Assembly (NCBI GenBank): GCA_905147135.1
Contig: LR990055.1
Coordinates: 2,232,001 to 2,296,000, forward strand
From: Blastobasis lacticolella
Lineage: Eukaryota; Arthropoda; Insecta; Lepidoptera; Blastobasidae
DNA length: 64,000 nt
Direction of reading: 5' to 3'
How positions within the stretch are numbered: the stretch's first letter is position 1; each line of letters begins with the position of its first letter. Made by a program: the position numbers and the translations under genes. Positions 56,125 through 64,000 of this stretch are shown one piece after another. The notes under the pieces are model-generated. The model did no database searches and was not told the DNA's origin. It saw only the letters and a program-made list of their open reading frames with translations.

Positions 56125-57254
56125 ACAACATTCTTCCCAAAACATTATTTTCACGCCGTCTGTTCCTCTATTTGTACTAATTGTTTCTCATATTTCAATT
56201 ATCAAACGGTAAGAATACCGTCCTTTATACAATATATCTCTCAATAACAAGTTCAGGTGTTTAACCTTAAAATTTAAAATCTCTTCAGCCTTGTAATTTT
56301 GGTATTAAATTGAATGATACAAACATTTGATAAACCTACTTCAGAATATATATCTTCTATATATAATATATATCTTAGAATTCTCGACAAAATACTTTAA
56401 AATACTTAACTAATGTGGAATACGGCCCTAGTGAAAGCAGTGAGTCGTGAGTATGGCACGGCCTATTCTATAGCTACAGAGTTATGCGGACTTACTATCA
56501 AATGCCACAATAGGCTACGATCCTGCAACACCTCTTTTGCTTCTTCTACATTCATACTCAAACCCAACAACAACAACTTGTTGAGCAAAATAACTTTCCT
56601 AAAAGTTATATTCCTGCTGGCGACCCTACTTATCTACCGCATACGGATTAACTAGCCGACGACGCGTAGTAAGGAAATCGTTAACGCGCTGGCCACACAG
56701 TGCGTTCGAATTTCGAATTCATTGCCCCTCATTGGGTAATGTTTTCTTTTTAATTTTAATTGATGGCTCCGCGGAGATTTGTGTCTGGAGCCATTTGTTT
56801 GTTAGTGGCCAGTAGTGGTGATGTGTAACAGTTTTAGATTGTAACTTTCTGGAAGGTTTTTTTAAGAATGATAAGGTACGATGCTAATGGATTAGATTGC
56901 AAGATTGTTTTTTGTTATTTGTATAATTTGATTGTTATTGTCCCTGTGTCTTTCAACAATCTAACCATAATTTTTTAATGTATTCTTCAATATTCGAAAA
57001 TACCGGATGTGCGAATTATAATCCAAATTATTAATTTACCAATGCCTAACGCGGTATCTCGCGAATTTAGCTAAAATATTTAGACAGGACGGACTGGCAA
57101 CATCGTGGAGGTCGGGTGATTGCTGGAGGCATAATTGAAAGAAAGTCCAACTGCACATACTGCGGCTAAAAGAAAAGGTTCGAAATTCCTTGGCAATACC
57201 ACTAAGGAAAATTTACAATTCTACCTCTATAACATTTGAGCCTTCGACCTCAAC
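56125..57254. other. Unassigned stretch of about 1.1 kb
   Basis: No recognised family. The 80-codon frame at 56413-56655 has a hydrophobic end but no start context or splice signal that stands out. Confidence 0.38.
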
Positions 57255-57420
57255 ATCATCATCTCGACCAGCCATAGCTTTTTAAGCTGGCCTCTCCTTC
57301 CCGTGCCTGGTGGGGGCGGCATGGCTAGACATCTGTTCCCCACATAATTTGCTAGTCTGCGCAAGACGTGGCCGTACCATCGTAGGCGACACCCTTGCAG
57401 CTTATCTGCGACCTTAACAA
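57255..57420 (-). mobile_element. RTE-like LINE 3' fragment
   Basis: Minus reading VADKLQGCRLRWYGHVLRRL, then NYVGNRCLAMPPP, matches the block N-terminal to the GRPKKRW segment of RTE reverse transcriptases. Confidence 0.65.
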
Positions 57421-58267
57421 TTGTCTTTAATTATATTAACAGCTTTCACCAAAGAAAGCATCCAAACAATAAACTTTTTTTTGCTCTAGGAAGAATTTAG
57501 ATTAACATTACGAAATATGCTCGATAGATCATCGCTGTGGTTTATAGCATACAGACACGCGATGGGGACGTTAACATACTAACGGGGGGCCGATTCTAGT
57601 AATGCCTGCGATTGTGATGAAATAGTGTTTATTTATTAATTTAACAGTTTTTTGTACACAATATAACAAACACAGAAAGTACAGATTAGGCACTACTTAT
57701 CTCTAAAATAAATCTCTTCCAGTAGGCCTACAAAAGAGAAATGTGAAAATTAAACGCAGATAAGATAAGACGTGCACAATGAATATGAGTGTTATTGAGG
57801 GTTTTAACGATTTCAGATGGCGTTAGTGAGGCGTAAGGTCCGTTGTCAAAATACTGTCGTGCTATTGGACAGAATCATCTGGTATGAATCGACAAATCTA
57901 TTCCAACCAATTACAGGACTTTATGTAACAGTAGATTTTGCCGTCTCGTGGATTTTGGAATCGAGGATACCCTCCGACTACGAACAAGCGAGCGAGTGTA
58001 CACAGTGGTGGAGTAGTTTCTAGTAGTTCTGTCATTATTCCTTGCATTCTAAGAATATTCACAAGCCTAGTGCAAACGAAACACACAAAAAGAACACAAG
58101 CGAATGTATTTACACCATATTGTAAGTCTGACGTCAAAATAAGAGTTTGTTTGTATGTCGTCGTAGTTAAATCATTTATTTTCTTAAAAATCCAAATGTT
58201 TGAAAATGCTTGTTTATTCTTGCTTGTTCTTTTCGATATTTTTTTATAAAAGAGATTTTCTCATTTT
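57421..58267. other. Unassigned stretch
   Basis: No recognised family. Confidence 0.38.
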
Positions 58268-58370
58268 ATCGCTTATAGCGATAAGGCCGCCTTTGCCCAC
58301 AATGTTTAAATAGACCTGTTAAATGTTCTTTTCTGTAATTTTGTGTGCAATAAAGAGTTAATCTATCTAT
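58268..58370 (+). mobile_element. LINE 3' UTR end (family T)
   Basis: 'agcgataaggccgcctttgc' to 'gtgcaataaagagtta' plus a short ATCT tail. Confidence 0.6.
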
Positions 58371-58489
58371 CTAATTTATAAAATTGTTTGCCTTCATGCT
58401 TATACATATATGCACAGTAATTTAGTTGGTCTTGTTTTACGTATCAAAATCGGTACAGTAATTGGAAGGACATGTTATGACAAAAGTTG

Positions 58490-58605
58490 ATTTAATTCGC
58501 ATTCGTTATAATTCGGAAAGTTGCTGGACCGATTAAGATGAAGTTTTCAGTTGATGGCTGAAGATATAATGCCCCGCGAATGAACTCGCGACCCATACAA
58601 TTTTT
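58490..58605 (+). mobile_element. Helitron-like 3' fragment
   Basis: 'ttgctggaccgattaagatg' and hairpin cgcga-atgaac-tcgcg. No CTAG follows. Confidence 0.45.
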
Positions 58606-59124
58606 TTTATTAATTTTGAAGCCGATTTTTATTAATCTACTTCTGCTTAATTAAACTACAATATCCACGACTCAACAATAACTGCATGCTTATTTTTTTT
58701 TTGTTAAATGGTATTGTACTGCAAAATTATCGTGTCGTGGCGTCCTGTGTAATCAATATTGTCTTTCTTTCTTAATTTCGAAACGAAACCATACGATTTC
58801 AAATTGCTTTCTAGAATTGGGGCTCAGCACATAAACCAAAATATATGTTTACGTCCATTTTCTTACTACGTCATTTATGTTATTATTGTTGTTTACCAAT
58901 TGCGTGAAGTGTGAAACTCTCGAATGGAAGTAGACCATCAGCAATAGCCTCTAACGGTCTACAGCTAGATATGGCTGTTCTAATTGAACTCAGTGAAAAA
59001 ATTGTCATCTCACCTGATGGAAAGCGGTAACTGACACCCGTAATATCTACGATTCATGCATTTGGGTTTCACAAAAATTAAAAAATCCGTAGGTGCGTAG
59101 TCACTAAGAGGACTAACATTATGC
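58606..59124. other. Mostly unassigned
   Basis: Around 58990-59060 there is a LINE-like 3' UTR phrase ('catctcacctgatggaaagc'). Confidence 0.35.
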
Positions 59125-59290
59125 CTCATGCCTGTAAGTAAAAAGTCGGATATCTACTGAACCGATTTTAATGAAACTAAGCTAAGAACCATTTCTATTA
59201 AACTGGCTTTCAAATAGAGAAAACCGTATCCAAATCGGTTCATCCTTTCTTGAGCTACCATGTCACAGACAGATACACAAAGGCACAGAA
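59125..59290 (+). mobile_element. Dispersed repeat M
   Basis: 'ctactgaaccgattttaatg' to 'caaaggcacagaaaatcaca'. Confidence 0.55.
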
Positions 59291-59334
59291 AATCACATCA
59301 AATCTTTTTCCATCGCAAGTAGGTAGGTAGATTT

Positions 59335-59850
59335 GGCAAGAAAGATGCAATAATGGCAAAAACAGAAAGATGGTTCGGACATGTAGACCGGGTGTATGAA
59401 AGAAGATTGACGAAAGATATTTAGAGAAATTAGGATCGGGGGCCCTCCGAGAGATCTGCGAGCGTCCGAAGAGACTGCTGGACTTCTGGAGGGATATATT
59501 AGCATGCCTTAACTACGTACAAGGGACCAAGTTTGAGTTCAAGTGCGGAAAAAAGAGCCCATTAACCTAAACCTAAACCTAAAGATATTTAGAGAGGGAA
59601 TCTGGAAAACCAGCCCTTAAGAGGACGACTCTGAAAAAGATACACTGATCAGATCAGTAATGTTGTCAAAAAACCTGGGGTCTGCAGTGGCAAGAATGAA
59701 AGGATAGGTATGAAAAGAATTGTTGATATATGTGAGGCTAGGGAGTTGTGTCAGGTCAGAGCAAAGCAGCGATCCATGGTCTCCTAACCGATCCATAGTA
59801 ACCTACCCCACCTGTGGGACAGAGGCGTGAGCTTTCTGTATGTATGTATG
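59335..59850 (+). mobile_element. RTE-like LINE 3' end, split by a 154-bp insertion
   Basis: The left piece encodes KTERWFGHVDRVYERRLTKD. The frame resumes after 59594 (REGIWKTSP) and degrades. The 3' end is a TGTATGTATGTA tail at about 59838-59850. Confidence 0.7.
59413..59594 (+). mobile_element. 154-bp LINE 3' insertion with 14-bp TSD
   Basis: Element 59427-59580 between two copies of aaagatatttagag. Plus frame ALREICERPKRLLDFWRDIL and NYVQGTKFEFKCG, then a CCTAAA-repeat tail. Confidence 0.85.
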
Positions 59851-59852
59851 TA

Positions 59853-60072
59853 GGTCATCATCATCGTCCTAGCGTTTATCCCGGCCTCTGCCAGGGTCCG
59901 CTTTCCTACTCATTCTCCTCCACTTCGCCCGGTCGTCGGCATCCTCGCGTCGTAGGCCGCTGGCTCTCGCATCCGACTCAGCGATGTCAATCCATCGCTT
60001 CTTGGGTCGCCTGTAGGGCTTCCTTCCTAATACCGGCAGATTCAGGCACCTATTTCCCACGTATCCCTGAGA
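59853..60072 (-). mobile_element. 5'-truncated RTE-like LINE 3' end
   Basis: Minus frame NRCLNLPVLGRKPYRRPKKR, DRAKWRRMSRKADPGRGRDKR then stop and a gatgatgatga tail. Closely related to 20491-20690. Inserted in TGTA repeats, so the TSD cannot be delimited. Confidence 0.8.
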
Positions 60073-60114
60073 ATGTATGTATGTATCTCCACAGGTACCT
60101 AGCTGTATATAATA

Positions 60115-60300
60115 CTAGCAGCCGCCCCGGCTTCGCACGGGTACCACTACGGGTACACGGGTATATAGCCCATGTCACCCGGGGATAGTGTAGCTTCCCA
60201 ACGATGAAAGAATTTTTGAAATCGGTCCAGTAGTTTCGAAGCCTATTCAATACAAACAAACAAAAAATCAAACCTTTCCTCTTTATAATATTAGTATAGA
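60115..60300 (-). mobile_element. Helitron-like element H2c, complete (186 bp)
   Basis: CTAG at 60115-60118, GA end at 60299-60300 before T. About 97% identical to H2b. Confidence 0.7.
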
Positions 60301-60667
60301 TAACACTGTCTAGTTGTTAGTTTTGTTTAGAATGCATATAATGAACACCGAATTTCCAACGTCAGTATAAACTCTAATTCCTTATTACCTGCGTAAAGTA
60401 AATGAATACTTAACCTGTATTGTGATACTTATTATTTACGGACTCCATATAAAATACGGGTTAATAACTACGGCAATAATTTAATGAAATCGCTAAGGCG
60501 AATTCTAATGGCTGAATACAGAAACGGCCCAATTTCTCATGGACCCATAAAAATGTCCGGCAAGAGAGAAAATTAACACAATTTTCTTGTAAAGTTCGTA
60601 ATTTTAAATTAGATTCCTACTTTGTTTATTGTACCAAGTGTATATTTTAAACCAATATAAATAATAA
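60301..60667. other. Unassigned stretch
   Basis: No family recognised. Confidence 0.35.
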
Positions 60668-60945
60668 TCATTTAGGCGTTAATGTTTTAGTTGTGCTCTT
60701 CCGCGCGTAGTATGGGGTCCGCCTTGACCATGATCCAGGATTTGGATGATTCTGGCTCCATGATCCAGGAGCAGGTAATTACAGTGAAGCGGCTGCCATC
60801 TGACCTCTGTGACTCTATTAACAGGGGAACCTGACCAGATTGGATCATGGTTACACATTAAGTCGCCTCAATGTGCAGGTTTCATCACGATGTTTTCCCT
60901 CAACGTAAGAGCATCGGTTAGTGTTCAACTAATTTACATAGCGTA
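60668..60945 (-). mobile_element. SINE B copy B15 with internal 30-bp duplication
   Basis: 'ccatgatccagga' occurs at 60728-60740 and 60758-60770. A possible continuation of the head ('cagaaaagagtcatt') is displaced to about 61138. Confidence 0.78.
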
Positions 60946-61550
60946 ACGTTTATAATTTTATTGGGTTAACCTAGAGGCTCGGAATGAAAGATGGTGTTTA
61001 AATTTGAAAGAACTGCTTTATTAGCGTTGGGTTTGGATTATACACAAAGTGTCCTTAGGTTATCGCGGCTTAGAAATAATCGAATTACAGATTATATGAA
61101 TACAAGGGTTACATAGAAAGTGTGACTGCAATAGGTCAGAAAAGAGTCATTTACTAATGAGGCATTGAGGTTCGAACCCAGTTTTATAATAGACTTAGTC
61201 TGAACCAACACCATTGCAACACATTGTGTCCCTCAGGGATATAATATAGACTACGTATGTATACAGAAAGTATGAAACTTTAAACAGTTTGCATTACCCT
61301 ATATATAGTGGGGTTTAAGCTTGCTTTAAGTGCAGTTTTATTTCGATCCCTCGAAGTTTACGATGCCTGCTGGGTTTTTATGCGGCCCCTTGTAACATGG
61401 TGTTTTTATGGACTATACTTCTCGTATGGGCGACGGTTACTTTATTGTGGTAAGAGTCTATCATTGGACATACTAAGCTACATAGATACAGATGGTGGCG
61501 ATAAATAATAGATATCAGCCAGGTAGGCTTTGTACTTAAACTGGAACTGT
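60946..61550. other. Mostly unassigned
   Basis: Possible SINE B head remnant at 61138-61190 ('aggttcgaacccag'). Otherwise unrecognised. Confidence 0.35.
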
Positions 61551-61640
61551 CGGATGGTGTTGCTGATGTTCAAAGGCGGCGGTGACCACTTTCCATCAGG
61601 TGGCCCGCTTATTTGTTTGGCTGCCGTATAACATAAAACA
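61551..61640 (+). mobile_element. LINE C 3' end copy C12
   Basis: 'ggtgttgctgatgttcaaag' to 'ccgtataacataaaaca'. Confidence 0.75.
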
Positions 61641-61649
61641 AAGCCAAAT

Positions 61650-62235
61650 TTCCATGTACTCAAATATTTTCTAAACTACTGACGCGATTTTAATGAAATA
61701 AAGTTTTTTTTTTATGACATACTATAGGCAAACAGGCAAGCGGGCCACCTGATGGGAAGTAGTCACTCCTGCCTATAGACATTAGCAACACCAAGAGTAT
61801 CCCAATATATTGCCCACCTTTATAACACGTTGCTCTGGCAGCAAAAAGGCAAAAGCTCTCCACTGCCAAAGCCACGGTTCCCCAAATTCCCACCCCATGG
61901 AGCTCTGGAAACCTTACTCACCGGCAGAAACACAATACTATTTAAAAGAGTATTATTTAGCTGCGATATTCTGTAAGGTGGAGGTACTTCCACAGTCGGG
62001 CGGCTCCAATTCGAACGAGATACCCCGCTATGACCGCCCTACCTCTCTTAAAAAGCTAAAGAGTTATCTCGATAAAACTGTCTTTCAATTAAACAAAATC
62101 GCATCTAAATCTGTCTATTCGTTCAAATACTACGATGTCACAGACACACACCCCCACACATACAAAAGTACATAGAGCCAGAGGCAAAGTCACACGTCAA
62201 ACTTATAACACCTCTATTTTTTCATCGGGGTTTAA
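61650..62235 (+). mobile_element. Dispersed repeat M, split by a LINE insertion
   Basis: Left part to 61706 ('ttctaaactactgacgcgat'), right part from about 62065 ('aactgtctttcaattaaaca') to 'cacgtcaaacttataacacc'. Confidence 0.6.
61706..62060 (-). mobile_element. LINE C-related 3' end copy C13
   Basis: A-tail (T-run at 61707), then the LINE C 3' UTR to about 61825. It continues into a different LINE 3' region ('attctgtaaggtggaggtac'). Confidence 0.65.
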
Positions 62236-63552
62236 AAATGGGCAGCATCATTTTATTTTGCCATACAGTGAATCTAAACCTAACCAAAAAATAATTTAAA
62301 TTACAGACGCCATAGATCGCCATGTACCAGCATCTGCTTCTGCCTCTATGTTACAATATAAATTATATACCACGCGTATATAACAAACAGTCAAACAATA
62401 AACAAATAAAACCCTCGTGTCCTCAGCAAATAGTGGGACTTCCGTTTGTGTTTCGCCCTCATTGGATGATACTGATATGTGCTATAGTTAACTAGAACCA
62501 TAGTTAAATAGTCGAAATATAGTTAGCCAGAGTTGGACGCGACTTTTGAGTGGTTTATACCACTGCTGTAGTATAAGTATTGTGAACCAATACTATTATA
62601 GACATAGACATAGACATGATTTATTTTGACATCACAAAAACCATAAACGTTTACATGTTATGAAAATTTTAGAACACTTCAATACTAAACAAAAATGAAG
62701 TAGGTACAAACACACAAACACAACAATATATATAGATTATTTCTATGCTACGCAGCGACAAACGAGCTGGCAGCACATCTGATGGTTTTTTATTGCCTAG
62801 GCAGGAAGAGCTTGTCTTTGCTGAAATGACGCGCCGCACTACTTAATTTGTTGATTCCGATGTGTGAGTGCAAATATTAATAACGACACTTCTTCTGTGT
62901 GGGAGCGTCGACCGCTCCAATCGAACGACGCGTGCTCCTACGTTTGTGTCTCACCGGCAACTGAATAACCAATTGCAACGGCTTTTGTATATGTATTGCG
63001 TCCATATTTTAAATCTGCTTGTGTGCGTTAATGCGATAGTGGGGCGCGACATTTCAGCTTAGATGAGCTCTACACGGACCGACGGCCTGTTGGACGCCAC
63101 GTTGGACGGCCACTGTCGTGAAGGAGATCTTTGAGGTACCTGATGCAAGGTATCTATATGGTGTAGATGAAATCTAGCCCATCGCCGGAGGGTATATCGT
63201 CGGTAGCGGAAAAGGCAACAATTTAAACAGTTCTTCGGAACTTCCCTGGTTGTACAAATGGTAGAGAACACACAGAGTGTCATCGTCTCTCCGGCGGCTT
63301 AAAGGATCTAGACCGTCTGTGAGAAAGGGATAATCTACAAATCGAATTGTCCATAATCCTCTTATTGGTAGATATCGAAATACCTCCGACAAAGTTTGCA
63401 CATATACCTGGTCTACAAAATAAACTATAAACAAACTAAACTAATGAAACGATTTTAAACTGGCTTCCAAAAACCGAATCGAAAGTCCAGTTGTTAGGGG
63501 AAGCTATGATGCCACATACGTACACGTACTTTTTATACTGCTCAGTCACAAA
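62236..63552. other. Mostly unassigned, LINE tails present
   Basis: 62598-62700 starts with 'agacatagacatagacatga' and reads on the minus strand as a LINE 3' end with a TCTATG tail. 62786-62840 resembles the 16909 LINE tail. 63440-63530 has repeat M text. Confidence 0.4.
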
Positions 63553-63628
63553 CAAAGCGTCAGTGGCCGAGTAGTTAAGGTATTCGATTCGTAAGCGAGA
63601 GGGTGGTTCGAATCCTACTGCGGCCTTT
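63553..63628 (+). mobile_element. tRNA-like head of SINE B (B16)
   Basis: A box TGGCCGAGTAG and perfect B box GGTTCGAATCC in about 73 bp. The body is replaced by a Helitron-like element. Not a functional tRNA gene by context. Confidence 0.72.
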
Positions 63629-63740
63629 TTGTATAGGCTACTTTTATCCCCGGAAAATAATAGGGTCCCGCGGAAAAGTTGAATTTTGTGTTTAAAGAGA
63701 TCCGAACAGCGCGCGGCTAAAAGCCGCTGGGACCGCCTAG
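63629..63740 (+). mobile_element. Helitron-like 3' end (family H4)
   Basis: Hairpin gcggct-aaa-agccgc (63713-63727), then tgggaccgc and CTAG at 63737-63740 before T. Confidence 0.62.
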
Positions 63741-64000
63741 TGTTAATATATCATCATAGCAGCAACAATCGCCTACAAACATGCATTACTTAGTACGCCG
63801 CCGATTGTTATTATCTGCAGCGTTTAAACGCGTACCGAATTATCATACAAAATGGCCGGAAGTCCAAAGAAAAATATGCAAAACCGAACAACGAAACTAA
63901 TGCATTTCAATTACTTTGATATGTACCTCGGTCAACAATCAATTTCTTACACCGCATGGGAATAAACACTCTAAATAAAGGTGTTAAAGTTCAATTTTGA
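63741..64000. other. Unassigned right edge
   Basis: No family recognised. Confidence 0.35.

Noticed and set aside
59560..59580. Interstitial telomere repeat
   Set aside because: Only three CCTAAA units, not the insect TTAGG motif, and bounded by a 14-bp TSD, so it is a LINE tail.
63556..63628. Stand-alone tRNA gene
   Set aside because: Same tRNA-like head as the dispersed SINE B copies. Not a separate tRNA locus.

Overview
This window looks like nuclear DNA of a moth or butterfly (Lepidoptera). It is AT-rich, has no bacterial-style gene packing, and is built almost entirely of dispersed repeats of the kind that fill lepidopteran introns and intergenic regions: RTE- and Jockey/CR1-like LINE 3' ends, tRNA-derived SINEs with A and B boxes, short Helitron-like elements ending in CTAG before a T, and many small inverted-repeat elements (MITEs). 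Family names below (SINE A, B and N; LINE C, F and G; MITE D, E, J, K and U; Helitron-like H1 to H5) are local labels, because nothing could be searched.

Layout. 1-5.1 kb: a 5'-truncated RTE retrotransposon with a perfect 13-bp target-site duplication (TSD), two SINE A copies, one SINE B copy, and the only host-gene candidate, a first coding exon on the minus strand at 3806-3887. 5.1-10.75 kb: a 5.6-kb unit bounded by identical 465-bp direct repeats (TG...CA) and a TATA duplication, read as a very young LTR retrotransposon with no recognisable coding capacity and a 15-16 bp minisatellite inside. 10.75-20 kb: Helitron-like copies, LINE C pieces, two copies of MITE D with CTG target duplications, a G-rich TAGGG-like minisatellite and SINEs. 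20-35 kb: a second RTE fragment (17-bp TSD), the densest SINE B/LINE C/MITE region, and nested insertions at 29.3-30.1 kb. 35-47 kb: sparser, mostly unrecognised DNA with scattered repeats. 47.9-50.4 kb: two complete and one partial ~440-bp tandem units, each holding an exon-like GC-rich block, followed by decayed copies. 51.4-53.5 kb: a closed four-level nest (SINE A holding a TIR transposon, which holds a SINE B, which holds a MITE). 54-64 kb: more LINE, Helitron-like and SINE fragments, including a 42-bp-arm hairpin.

How the parts relate. SINE A, SINE B and the RTE LINEs all end in GAT/TGA-type tails and carry TSDs, so the SINEs may use RTE machinery in trans (inference). The MITEs and Helitron-like elements have no coding capacity here and would depend on enzymes encoded elsewhere. 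No complete protein-coding gene, rRNA gene or stand-alone tRNA gene was found. No CRISPR array or bacterial operon is present.
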